NCBI GenBank assembly: GCA_937996625.1
Contig: CALKVA010000020.1
Span: 1 to 64,000 of the forward strand
Direction of reading: 5' to 3'
DNA from: UBA5951 sp009936885
GTDB lineage: Bacteria; Pseudomonadota; Alphaproteobacteria; Puniceispirillales; Puniceispirillaceae
Length of the DNA stretch: 64,000 nucleotides
The position numbers and the translations under genes are program-made. Shown here one piece after another: positions 55,102-63,669 of the stretch (within the stretch, counting starts at the first letter, position 1; each line of letters starts with the position of its first letter). A model generated the notes under the pieces. That model saw nothing but the letters and a program-made list of their open reading frames with translations, ran no database searches and was not told the DNA's origin.

Positions 55102-56445
55102 TTATGAGTTACCTCCCAGCAACGGAGACCATGCAGGATCGCTAGCATCCGCTGGAGTGTTCATGATACTCTCATTAAACCCTGTAATATCAACCTTATA
55201 TAATCTAGTATTGCCACCAGAGCCATCTTGCTCAAACCTGTCTTGTTTATAATACATTAAGACTCGCCCGTTGGGGGCCCATGTTGGCGCTTCTACAAGA
55301 AAGCCGCGAGCAAGCAACCTCTCTGCAGAGCCATCTGTTCGCATAATACCGATAAAAAATTCGCCCTCAAGCATTTTAGTGAATGCAATGAAATCCCCTC
55401 TAGGAGACCAAACAGGTGTTGCATACCTGCCTTTATTATAACTTATTCTTTGAACATTTCTGCCATCACTATCCATAATAAATAGCTGTTGCCTGCCGCC
55501 GTCACGGTCTGACTCAAAAACAATTTTTTTACCATCAGGCGAATAAGAAGGCGCAGTATCAATGTGAATAGTATTTGTTAATTGGCGAGTGGCTCTTGAT
55601 AGCAAGTCCATCTCGAAAATATTGGTGGCCCCATCTTGAGCAAGTGACATGATTAGCTTATTTCCATCTGGATGAAAGCGTGGCGCGAACGTCATCCCAG
55701 GAAAAGATCCTAATTTTTCAGTCCTACCTGTTGCAACTTCAAATAAATAGATATTCGGCTCATCATTAAAATAATTAAGATATGCAATTTCATGCGCTGT
55801 CGGGGAGAACCTAGGTGTTAATACTAAGTCCCTTCCCGATGTTAAAAACCGATGATTATGACCATCCTGATCCATAATAGCCAATCTCTTAACACGTTTA
55901 TCTTGCGGGCCTGATTCTGAAATATATACTATTTTGGTATCAAAATATTTCTTATCACCTGTGAATTCCACATAAACAAAATCTGCCACTTTATGAGCTA
56001 TTCTGCGCAAACCTGCTGGATCAGCAGAGCCTCCTCCCTCGGTAAGAGCCTTTTGTGTGACCACATCCCAAAGCTTAAACTCAAGTTGAAGCATATTTTC
56101 ACTATCAAAATACGCTGAGCCAACAAGAAGCCCCTCTACCCCTAATGGAGACCAATTTGCAAAATTTGGCGTTATATCTGGTGATGATGGCGGGTTGATA
56201 AATGCGGCTGAATCAACAGGATCAAACAAACCAGAATTTTGTAAATCATCCGAAATGATCTTACTTATCTGGCGACCTTCAGGGGTGGTAGTGCCGTCCG
56301 ACCCCGTGAAATCGGCGATAGCAATTGGTATTCGGGCAACCTGTCCATCTGTTATATCGATTCGAGTAGTTTGCGAAAATGCAATTCCGGATACAAGATT
56401 CGCAACTAACAAAAAAATTAGGACATAATTTCTCAACATGGACAT
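55102..56445 (-). CDS. tolB: Tol-Pal system protein TolB
   Basis: A periplasmic beta-propeller that links TolA and Pal. The 447-residue protein has a signal peptide to about residue 24. An alpha/beta N-terminal domain (RIPIAIADFTG, DDLQNSGLFDPVD) follows, then six propeller repeats from about 190. The propeller has the recurring SPDGKKIVF- and DSDGRNVQRIS-type blades. It is followed by a 257-bp spacer that holds the pal promoter, and lies 125 bases after tolA. Confidence 0.95.
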   Translation of the reverse strand: MSMLRNYVLIFLLVANLVSGIAFSQTTRIDITDGQVARIPIAIADFTGSDGTTTPEGRQISKIISDDLQNSGLFDPVDSAAFINPPSSPDITPNFANWSPLGVEGLLVGSAYFDSENMLQLEFKLWDVVTQKALTEGGGSADPAGLRRIAHKVADFVYVEFTGDKKYFDTKIVYISESGPQDKRVKRLAIMDQDGHNHRFLTSGRDLVLTPRFSPTAHEIAYLNYFNDEPNIYLFEVATGRTEKLGSFPGMTFAPRFHPDGNKLIMSLAQDGATNIFEMDLLSRATRQLTNTIHIDTAPSYSPDGKKIVFESDRDGGRQQLFIMDSDGRNVQRISYNKGRYATPVWSPRGDFIAFTKMLEGEFFIGIMRTDGSAERLLARGFLVEAPTWAPNGRVLMYYKQDRFEQDGSGGNTRLYKVDITGFNESIMNTPADASDPAWSPLLGGNS

Positions 56446-56570
56446 TCCTTATTAAAATAGCCTTTGAAATAAAAAGGCTTATTATCGAAATATAGAAAAT
56501 TCAAACACTTTATTCTTATAATACAAGTACCTCAAATTTATGTTCTGAATGAGGCAAACTCGCCCCACAT

Positions 56571-57731
56571 CTAACCGCCAAGAAATTTTGGGTCAAAATT
56601 AAATGTGAATTCCTTCCAAGCCTCATGTTTTTCTGCAGGAAGCGGTAATGGACTACATTCCTCAATAGCTCGAACAGCTGCCCTAGCTGCTGTTCTATAA
56701 AATATGTCTTTTTTGAATCTTACTGAATCCATGGATTCAACATAAGTAACTGTGCCATCACTATCAGCAAGCACACGCACAACCACCTTTAATTTTTCGG
56801 CATCTGGCGCTACTGCTGGCGGCGACCAGCATTGCGCAATATGAGCTCTCAGCCTATCAATTTCATTAGCGCCCAATCTCATTGACCTATTAGGTTTGAC
56901 CTGCAAGGAGCCTTGCAAATTAGAATTAATTTCCTCAGCATCCAGTGTTTTTTTATCCTCGACAGGCGCTTTGGAGCGTGATTTTTGAACTGTTGCTGCG
57001 GATGCTTGAGCAAGATTTTGTAGCACGCCACTCATCGTTGAATCTCTGTTTTCAACAGGTGTTTCCTTTTTGAGTGCATTAACGCGCTGATTCTGCAGTT
57101 TTGGTTTTGGCACAGGTTTGCTATCTATAAGCGGTTTTAACAAATCTTGTGCCGTAATTTTGGCTGGCTGTGCTGATTTTGGTGTTTCCGGTTTTGAAAC
57201 AGGTTCCTTGACCGCTGCCTTTTTGGCAGGTTTAACCTCTGGACGAGAAATTGGTTTTTTTTGTGGTTCTGGGATGTTGGGGCGTTTTGCAGGAGCAGCA
57301 ATAGCTACTTTTTCAGGCGCTGATACAGGCTTAGCAATTGGTTTTTTCTGACTGTCTATTTTCGTTTCAGGAAGCACAATAGGTGCTTGTTCAGACTCTG
57401 GCTTATCGGCAAGCGGACTTGTTGTATCTGCTTGGATTTTCTTCGTAATCTCTGCTGCTTCGTCATCTGTTTTAGATGATGGGATTGGTGCAGGAGGAGG
57501 CGCATTAGAAGGCGCAGGTGGTGTCCTGCTCGCAACTTCGATTTTTTCTGATTGAGTTGTTGCCGTTGCAGATGGCGCAGGCTGATTAGTTTCAGGAACC
57601 TCATCTACTATGGTAATAAACACCAGCGGGTCTGAATTGTCGATATCACGCTGAAAAAAAGGAATGCCTATTACAAATATAACAACAATAACAATATGCC
57701 ACATTATTGAAAGTAGAGTTGAAACTAACAT
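56571..57731 (-). CDS. tolA: Tol-Pal system protein TolA
   Basis: An inner-membrane protein spanning the periplasm to reach TolB and Pal. It has 386 residues with an N-terminal membrane helix at about 6-26. A very long linker (about 40-280), rich in Pro, Lys, Ala and Glu, follows instead of the Lys/Ala helix of E. coli. A C-terminal TolA/TonB-like domain starts near 295 (CWSPPAVAPDAEKLKVVVRV in part). The linker suggests an extended rather than a helical spacer. It follows tolR by 70 bases. Confidence 0.9.
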   Translation of the reverse strand: MLVSTLLSIMWHIVIVVIFVIGIPFFQRDIDNSDPLVFITIVDEVPETNQPAPSATATTQSEKIEVASRTPPAPSNAPPPAPIPSSKTDDEAAEITKKIQADTTSPLADKPESEQAPIVLPETKIDSQKKPIAKPVSAPEKVAIAAPAKRPNIPEPQKKPISRPEVKPAKKAAVKEPVSKPETPKSAQPAKITAQDLLKPLIDSKPVPKPKLQNQRVNALKKETPVENRDSTMSGVLQNLAQASAATVQKSRSKAPVEDKKTLDAEEINSNLQGSLQVKPNRSMRLGANEIDRLRAHIAQCWSPPAVAPDAEKLKVVVRVLADSDGTVTYVESMDSVRFKKDIFYRTAARAAVRAIEECSPLPLPAEKHEAWKEFTFNFDPKFLGG

Positions 57732-57801
57732 TTCCTGTCTCTCTTCATAGAAGTCATAGTGATAGCTATTCTTGTCAATTTCAGCAACAAACCCACATTT
57801 T

Positions 57802-58224
57802 CTATTGCGGCAATTGCGCTACCAAAGCCACTCTCTCAAATCCAGCTGATTGAATTCGTCCCATCAACTCGATTACCTCACCATAGGCGACCAGCCTGTC
57901 CCCTCTCACAAAAATACGAAGATTGGGATTAGCTTTTTGGATAGCTGCCAGACGCGGTATAATCTGGTCAGGTTCTGTTTCCACATCCTGCAAATATATT
58001 TTACCAGAATTTTGTAATGAAATAACAAGGGGCGGCTCTTCTGATGAAATTTGACCTGCCTTTGTCTTAGGCAAATCAACTGGCACGCCAACTGCTAATA
58101 ATGGTGCTGTTACCATGAAAATAATCAGCAAAACCAGCATTACATCAACAAAGGGAGTCACATTAATTTCAGCAACTGGTCTGTATCTTTTGCCTCTTCC
58201 TCGAGACGATATCATCATTCCCAT
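57802..58224 (-). CDS. tolR: Tol-Pal system protein TolR (ExbD family)
   Basis: A proton-channel component with TolQ. The 140-residue protein has one membrane helix (about 24-44) that contains the proton-responsive Asp in PFVDVMLVLLIIFMV, then a periplasmic domain with IFVRGDRLVAYGEVIELM near 104-121. It begins at the base after the tolQ stop, so the pair is translationally coupled. Confidence 0.96.
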   Translation of the reverse strand: MGMMISSRGRGKRYRPVAEINVTPFVDVMLVLLIIFMVTAPLLAVGVPVDLPKTKAGQISSEEPPLVISLQNSGKIYLQDVETEPDQIIPRLAAIQKANPNLRIFVRGDRLVAYGEVIELMGRIQSAGFERVALVAQLPQ

Positions 58225-58947
58225 CTAACTGGCATCCTCATCAAGCTGTCTTGCAATTAGATTTGTGAATTCAGCGGCAAACGATTCCAAACTATTTCCA
58301 ATTTTTTCAAGATCACCCGAAAATTTATTATAAGCAACAACCGCAGGTATCGCAGCAGCAAGACCAAGCGCAGTTGCAAATAAAGCCTCTGCAATGCCAG
58401 GGGCCACTACTGCAAGACTGGTATTTTTTGATTCTGCAATAGCAGCAAAAGAATTCATAATACCCCAAACCGTGCCAAACAGACCTATAAAAGGGGCAAC
58501 AGAACCGACCGAAGCCAGAAACGGAATACCTTTTTCAAGCTCATCCATCTCTTTGGAAATAATAAGAGACATTGATTTTTCTATTCTGCCAACAAGAGAG
58601 GTTCGAAGTTCCCTGCCAAGTGAGCGTGCCACTCCTTTGGTAGATGCCATCCGCCATTCCCTCATACCAACGCCGAACACCCGCGCCATTGCTCCATCTG
58701 GCTCACTACCGAGGTGATCATAGAAATCATCTAAGGATTCTTGAGACCAAAAACGCTCTTCAAAGAAATTAGTAAGATTACGCTGATTTCGAAAAGAACG
58801 CGATTTTTGTATCATGATTGACCAACTCCAAATAGATGCGGCAACCAGTAAAATCATCACTGTTTTGACAAGCAGATCTGCTGCCAAAAATAAACCGAAT
58901 ATAGATAACTCTGATGATGTTGATACAGCTAGTTCTGCAGTTTCCAT
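58225..58947 (-). CDS. tolQ: Tol-Pal system protein TolQ (MotA/ExbB family)
   Basis: An inner-membrane channel that uses proton flow to energise TolA. The 240-residue protein has three membrane helices: about 25-45, 144-164 (SVGSVAPFIGLFGTVWGIMN lies here) and 185-207 (the GIAEALFATALGLAAAIPAV region). A cytoplasmic domain lies between the first two. It abuts tolR and follows ybgC by 109 bases. Confidence 0.96.
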   Translation of the reverse strand: METAELAVSTSSELSIFGLFLAADLLVKTVMILLVAASIWSWSIMIQKSRSFRNQRNLTNFFEERFWSQESLDDFYDHLGSEPDGAMARVFGVGMREWRMASTKGVARSLGRELRTSLVGRIEKSMSLIISKEMDELEKGIPFLASVGSVAPFIGLFGTVWGIMNSFAAIAESKNTSLAVVAPGIAEALFATALGLAAAIPAVVAYNKFSGDLEKIGNSLESFAAEFTNLIARQLDEDAS

Positions 58948-59055
58948 TTAAATTTTTCCTAAACACTAAAAATTCATTGTCTTCATTGTCTAATGCAAAT
59001 GTAATCGATTATATTCACCTGATATATTTCATTTCTTGAATCGAAATTAAACCTA

Positions 59056-59087
59056 TCTATTTCTCAACTTCTCTATTTCTCAACTTC
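59056..59087 (-). repeat. 16-bp perfect tandem duplication at the ybgC end
   Basis: TCTATTTCTCAACTTC occurs twice in a row on the plus strand (59056-59071 and 59072-59087) at the 3' end of ybgC. Because 16 is not a multiple of three, the two copies are read in different frames, as EKLRN then REVEK. Confidence 0.95.
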
Positions 59088-59512
59088 TCCCGCATAAAAT
59101 CAGGTAATCTGCGTGCACCCTTATCAAGTTCAACCCAAACCGCTTGCACCTGAAGTCTGGCAAAAATATGTCCATCTTCCTGATTTTTTATAATTTGTTC
59201 TAAATTGAGCCTTACTTTTCCAATATTAGTGACAGTTGTTTCAACTATCAGGCAGTGATTTAATCTAGCCGAAGCCAGATAATCAACTTCAATCTTAGAA
59301 ATCAAAATGGTTTTACGCTCTTCTTTTAGATAGCGATGCAAGTCTATTCCGATGTTACGCAAAAACGCTGACCTGCCCCGCTCTGCATAATTTAAGTAAT
59401 TTGAATGATACACAACGCCGCCAGCATCCGTATCCTCATATTGAACGATAAACGGATAAAAATGCTTATTTCCTGACATACTGCCATTTAAACTTATCTG
59501 TGTTGCGCTCAT
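59057..59512 (-). CDS. ybgC: Acyl-CoA thioesterase YbgC
   Basis: A hotdog-fold thioesterase found at the head of tol-pal clusters. From the ATG at 59512 the product has 151 residues. The catalytic motif YEDTDAGGVVYHSNYLNYAERGR near 25-47 contains the conserved Asp and His. A GTG at 59581, overlapping the ruvB stop, would add 23 residues; I prefer the shorter form because it matches family length, but the SD is weak for both. The last 10 residues come from a 16-bp duplication. Confidence 0.88.
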   Translation of the reverse strand: MSATQISLNGSMSGNKHFYPFIVQYEDTDAGGVVYHSNYLNYAERGRSAFLRNIGIDLHRYLKEERKTILISKIEVDYLASARLNHCLIVETTVTNIGKVRLNLEQIIKNQEDGHIFARLQVQAVWVELDKGARRLPDFMREKLRNREVEK

Positions 59513-59577
59513 AGGGATGCTCTTATATATGGCTAAACTTACGGGGTTTTTTTCATCTTCAAAAAGATGTGATTTTA

Positions 59578-60657
59578 TCACTCATTGATATCTTGGCTTG
59601 TATCTTGACTTAATAGCTCAAGTTGCTTTGCTGCCTCTTTTGGAGGCTCAAGACCCAAATAACTCCAGCCTGATTTAGATAGGCATCTACCACGTGGTGT
59701 TCTCATTAATAAGCCTGTCTGCAATAAAAATGGCTCAATCACTTCTTCTAGCATGTCACGTTGCTCGGCAAGCACAGCTGCAAGCGTTTCAATTCCTACT
59801 GGCCCACCGCCATAATTTTCCGCCAAAGAGTTCAGATAACGCCTATCCATCTGATCAAGGCCATTTTGATCTACTTCTAACCTTAACAGCGCTGAATCTG
59901 CTGCTTGTTTTGTAATCATATTATCACCATCTACCGCCACGATATCTCTTACTCGGCGCAATAACCTTCCTGCAACGCGCGGTGTTCCTCTGGCTCGTCT
60001 TGCAATTTCAAGAGCGCCGTCCCCTGCTAATGCCACATTCATTTTTATGGCTTGTCGTGACAAAATATGCACTAATTCATCATTAGTATAGAATTGCATC
60101 CGCATTTGGATACCAAACCTATCTCTTAGCGGTGTCGTAAGCAAGCCTGAGCGCGTTGTAGCTCCTACAAGCGTAAATTGCGGCAAATCTATTCTCACAG
60201 AACGGGCAGATGGCCCCTCACCTATAATCAGATCTAGCTGAAAATCTTCCATTGCAGGATATAATATTTCCTCAACAGCAGAGTTTAATCTATGAATTTC
60301 GTCGATAAACAAAACATCTCTTGGGGCTAAATTTGTAAGCAAAGCAGCTAAATCACCTGCCCGCACAATAACAGGCCCTGAGGTTGCACGAAAGCCAACA
60401 CCCAGTTCAGCAGAAATAATTTGTGCCATGGTAGTTTTACCAAGCCCAGGAGGTCCATACAGCAATGTGTGATCCAGCGCATCGCGCCGCTGTACAGAAG
60501 CCGCAATAAAGGTCTCAAGATTTCGTCTGCCAAGACCCTGACCAACAAATTCATTTAGCCTTCTTGGACGCAAGGCTGGGTCAGAATTCTCTATGCTTTC
60601 TGGACTTTCCGGACTTTCTAAGCTTTCCGGGCTTACTATACGCTCATCACTCATCAT
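59578..60657 (-). CDS. ruvB: Holliday junction helicase motor RuvB
   Basis: A hexameric AAA+ motor that drives branch migration with RuvA. The 359-residue protein has Walker A GPPGLGKTT at 68-76, Walker B VLFIDEIHRL near 115, sensor 1 VGATTRSGLL near 170, and a C-terminal winged helix with TPRGRCLSKSGWSYLG. An unusual Ser-x-Glu repeat at residues 9-23 comes from imperfect 9-bp repeats. It overlaps ruvA by 4 bp. Confidence 0.97.
   Translation of the reverse strand: MMSDERIVSPESLESPESPESIENSDPALRPRRLNEFVGQGLGRRNLETFIAASVQRRDALDHTLLYGPPGLGKTTMAQIISAELGVGFRATSGPVIVRAGDLAALLTNLAPRDVLFIDEIHRLNSAVEEILYPAMEDFQLDLIIGEGPSARSVRIDLPQFTLVGATTRSGLLTTPLRDRFGIQMRMQFYTNDELVHILSRQAIKMNVALAGDGALEIARRARGTPRVAGRLLRRVRDIVAVDGDNMITKQAADSALLRLEVDQNGLDQMDRRYLNSLAENYGGGPVGIETLAAVLAEQRDMLEEVIEPFLLQTGLLMRTPRGRCLSKSGWSYLGLEPPKEAAKQLELLSQDTSQDINE
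60589..60633 (-). repeat. Five imperfect 9-bp repeats in ruvB
   Basis: Five tandem 9-bp units, each encoding Ser, then Pro/Leu/Ile, then Glu (SPE SLE SPE SPE SIE), lie near the ruvB start. They fall before the AAA+ core, so copy number could vary without loss of function. Confidence 0.8.
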
Positions 60658-61262
60658 TTCTGTCCAACTTCTTTTAATGCCAGATTCAATAATTGTCCAA
60701 GCTCATCGGTATCAGATTTAGTAGAGGCTCTCTGAACCGCAGCCCAAGCCTCACTTTGCGAATAACCCAGATTTACCAATGCGGATATGGCATCTTGGGA
60801 TATCGCTGATTGACCAGCGCCCTCTGGAGATACACCCGCATTACCAAGGCTGGTTGGTAATTTTCCGACTTTTTCTGCTAACTCATTCACAATTCTTTGC
60901 GCCAATTTTGGCCCAACTCCATCAGCACGGCTGACCATTGCCTTATCAGATGACAGGATTGCCTGTTTTAGACTATCCGGCGTTAGAACTGATAATATCG
61001 AAATAGCGGCCTTAGCGCCCACACCCTGAACAGATTGAAGCAATGTAAAGGCAAATTTTTCTTCGCTGGTGTAAAAGCCATATAATGTCAGTGAGTCCTC
61101 GCGCACAATCATCTCAATCAACAATGATATCGTTCCAGAAAGCGCTCGGATTTGGCTCAAAGTTAATGAAGAAACAGTAACAAGATACCCAACACCATGA
61201 ACATCTAAAATTAACTGGTTAGTGTTCTGTTCAACTATTTGCCCTGATAATTGTGCTATCAT
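60654..61262 (-). CDS. ruvA: Holliday junction binding protein RuvA
   Basis: Binds four-way junctions and loads RuvB. The 202-residue protein has an N-terminal OB fold (MIAQLSGQIVEQ, LDVHGVGYLV), two helix-hairpin-helix motifs near 72-90 (VQGVGAKAAISIL) and 107-125 (GVGPKLAQRIVNEL), and a C-terminal domain III from about 150 (ISALVNLGYSQSEAWAAV) that contacts RuvB. It lies 16 bases after ruvC and overlaps ruvB by 4 bp. Confidence 0.97.
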   Translation of the reverse strand: MIAQLSGQIVEQNTNQLILDVHGVGYLVTVSSLTLSQIRALSGTISLLIEMIVREDSLTLYGFYTSEEKFAFTLLQSVQGVGAKAAISILSVLTPDSLKQAILSSDKAMVSRADGVGPKLAQRIVNELAEKVGKLPTSLGNAGVSPEGAGQSAISQDAISALVNLGYSQSEAWAAVQRASTKSDTDELGQLLNLALKEVGQK

Positions 61263-61278
61263 GTCTAACTAACCCCCT

Positions 61279-61851
61279 TTATTCTTTTGCAAGAGCTGCT
61301 TCAATTGCACTTGCAAGACCCGTTTTCGCTTCTGAATTTAGGGTGTCAGGATGGTAATCTGGCCCTTTGTTAATCCCAGCAATAGCAATGGCAAGTGCAT
61401 CAGCGGCATCTGCTCCTTCTGGCTTCACTAATAGTAATTTTTCGACCATTGCGGCTACCTGAATCTTATCTGCAGCGCCAGTGCCTGTTACTGATTTTTT
61501 GACCTGCCTTGCTGAAATCTCTCTCAAAGAAAGGCCTTTTCCAGCACAAGCCTGCATTGAAACGCCTCTCGCCATTCCAAGCTTTATGGCAGATTCGGCC
61601 CCTTTTGCGACAAAAATCTGTTCAATAGAGGCATCATTCGGGTGCCAGTTTGAAATTACTTCAGTCAAACCAGAATGGATTTCATGTAGCCTGTCAGCCA
61701 TTGACCAGGATGTTTTGGTCTTAATGGTACCATGTGCGATATGAGATAGTTTTATACCAGATTGAACAACAATACCCCATCCTGTGCGTTGCAGACCGGG
61801 GTCAATGCCAAGCATTAGTAACTCAAGCTTATTACTATTTGTAATTCCCAC
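61279..61851 (-). CDS. ruvC: Holliday junction resolvase RuvC
   Basis: A nuclease that cuts Holliday junctions symmetrically. The 190-residue protein has LGIDPGLQRTGWG with catalytic Asp17, EQIFVAKGAESAIKLGMARG with catalytic Glu near 72, and GADAADALAIAI with the final Asp pair near 143-146. The GTG at 61851 has GGA 8 bases upstream; an ATG at 61815 (Met13) is an alternative that would start directly at the catalytic motif. It lies 5 bases after yebC. Confidence 0.95.
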   Translation of the reverse strand: MGITNSNKLELLMLGIDPGLQRTGWGIVVQSGIKLSHIAHGTIKTKTSWSMADRLHEIHSGLTEVISNWHPNDASIEQIFVAKGAESAIKLGMARGVSMQACAGKGLSLREISARQVKKSVTGTGAADKIQVAAMVEKLLLVKPEGADAADALAIAIAGINKGPDYHPDTLNSEAKTGLASAIEAALAKE

Positions 61852-61856
61852 AAATG

Positions 61857-62600
61857 CTATCCATCTAGTTTTGTCATTATCTCATCAGAAATTTCAAAAT
61901 TAGCAAACACATTTTGAACATCGTCATTTTCATCTAGCGCATCAAATAATTTAAGTAGTGTTGAGGCGCTTGCCTCCTCAACTGAGATGCTGTTTTGGGG
62001 TTGCCAGATTAAGCCAGCCTCCTCAGGAGCTGAAAATTGCTTTTCTATATTCTCTCTAACAGCGTTGAAATCCTCAGGAGACGTCGTAATTATGTGGCTA
62101 TCATCTTCTGACTCAACATTATCTGCGCCTGCCTCTAACGCGGCATCAAACATAGCTTCTTCATCTGCAGTTTCTATAGGGTAGATAATTTGACCAACCT
62201 TGTCGAACATAAAACTAACGGAACCTGTTTCCGCGAGTGACCCGCCGAATTTTGAAAAAGAGGAGCGCACTTCAGATGCGGTTCTATTTCGGTTATCTGT
62301 CATTGCTTCTACAATAAAGGCTATCCCGCCAGGCCCATAACCCTCATATCTGATTTCTTCATACGCATCACCTTCCCCGCCCTCAGCACGCTTTAAAACG
62401 CGTTCAATATTATCTTTTGGCATATTAGCGGCGCGGGCAGCAGCCAGCGCACTCCTCAATCTAGGGTTACTTGCAGGGTCAGTGCTAAAGCGCGCAGCAA
62501 CAGATAATTCTTTTATGAGCCTAGTGAAAATTTTCGCACGCTTTTTGTCTTGTGCCCCTTTGCGATGCTGAATATTTTTAAATTTGGAATGTCCTGCCAT
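61857..62600 (-). CDS. yebC: YebC/PmpR family protein
   Basis: A conserved protein described as a DNA-binding regulator (PmpR type) and, in more recent work, as a factor for translation of difficult proline stretches. The 247-residue protein starts MAGHSKFKNIQHRKGAQDKK, the family opening, with NPRLRSALAAARAANMPKDN near 44-63 and YEGYGPGGIAFIVE near 84. It heads the yebC-ruvC-ruvA-ruvB unit, a common bacterial order. No clear promoter was identified in the 198-bp spacer upstream. Confidence 0.95.
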   Translation of the reverse strand: MAGHSKFKNIQHRKGAQDKKRAKIFTRLIKELSVAARFSTDPASNPRLRSALAAARAANMPKDNIERVLKRAEGGEGDAYEEIRYEGYGPGGIAFIVEAMTDNRNRTASEVRSSFSKFGGSLAETGSVSFMFDKVGQIIYPIETADEEAMFDAALEAGADNVESEDDSHIITTSPEDFNAVRENIEKQFSAPEEAGLIWQPQNSISVEEASASTLLKLFDALDENDDVQNVFANFEISDEIMTKLDG

Positions 62601-62798
62601 TATTTTTTCTCTTAATTCTTATCTTTTAGGTTATCGATGCTATCTGTTTTTTTACAGATTTAGTTGGAAGCACCATTTTTCCCAATTTACCCTATTTGAA
62701 AATAACCACATAGCAGATACCAACCGATAAAACTATTAAAATGGGCAATCATGTAGCATGTATGGTGTTTATAAAACAAAGCTATCTTATTCCATAAA

Positions 62799-63602
62799 TC
62801 AGGTTGCTTCTTGTAATCTGCCTCCCTTGCGGAATGGATTAATCGAAATCGCAAGTCCCGTCTTATCATCTATTTCAACTACAACACCACATAAAGTTGG
62901 CTCCCCCGTTGCAACGCTTAATCGACTAGAAGATTGCTTACGAAACCTATCTGTTGCCACTTCCTTATTCATTCCAATCACAGAATTATAATCGCCACAC
63001 ATGCCAGCATCTGTTTGATATGCAGTGCCATTTTCAAGTATATGATGATCAGCAGTTGGCACATGGGTGTGTGTTCCAACTACGCAAGAAACACGCCCAT
63101 CCAGATAATGCCCTATCGCCATTTTCTCAGACGTTGCCTCTCCATGTACGTCGACAAAAATAGCATCTGCATCTTGGCCTAGCTTAATCTTCCCAAGACA
63201 ATCATCAAGGGCAGCAAATACATTTAAATGATCTGCCATAAAAAGATTAGTAATAACATTGAGTACAGCAAGACGCCTACCTTGTTTATCAGATACGATA
63301 ACCAAACCAGTGCCGGGAAATCCCTCTTTCATATTTACTGGGCGAAGCAATCTTGGTTGATGTGTAATATAGCTGGAAATCTCTGACTTATCCCAAATAT
63401 GATTACCGCTCGTTAGAACGTCACTTCCAGCATCAAATAACGCGTTACAAATATCAGGTGTTACCCCAAACCCACCTGCTGAATTCTCACAATTTGTAAT
63501 GACAAAATCACATGCAAGATTTTTTTTAAGAGTTGCGGTTACGGCGATGACAAGTCCTCTTGCCTGACGTCCTACAATATCACCAAGAAATAAAATTCGC
63601 AT
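62799..63602 (-). CDS. TIGR00282/YmdB-like metallophosphoesterase
   Basis: A 267-residue metallophosphoesterase of the family that includes YmdB, a 2',3'-cyclic nucleotide phosphodiesterase. Metal-binding motifs are visible in order: FLGDIVGR near 5, NCENSAGGFG near 37, SGNHIWD near 65, DVHGEATSEK near 150, and GTHTHVPTAD near 176. DAGMCGDYNSVIGM is a further family block. It lies 67 bases downstream of fau. The substrate in this organism is unknown. Confidence 0.93.
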   Translation of the reverse strand: MRILFLGDIVGRQARGLVIAVTATLKKNLACDFVITNCENSAGGFGVTPDICNALFDAGSDVLTSGNHIWDKSEISSYITHQPRLLRPVNMKEGFPGTGLVIVSDKQGRRLAVLNVITNLFMADHLNVFAALDDCLGKIKLGQDADAIFVDVHGEATSEKMAIGHYLDGRVSCVVGTHTHVPTADHHILENGTAYQTDAGMCGDYNSVIGMNKEVATDRFRKQSSSRLSVATGEPTLCGVVVEIDDKTGLAISINPFRKGGRLQEAT

Positions 63603-63669
63603 AATCAGGCTTTCTAATTTTGTTACTCATAGCGTGTCAACAAGGTCTAAATATAGTTTCAAGATGGGT

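Noticed and set aside
62642..62659. ATCTGT/ACAGAT hairpin upstream of yebC as a terminator
   Set aside because: The stem has only six pairs, the T-run is in the loop, and none follows the stem.
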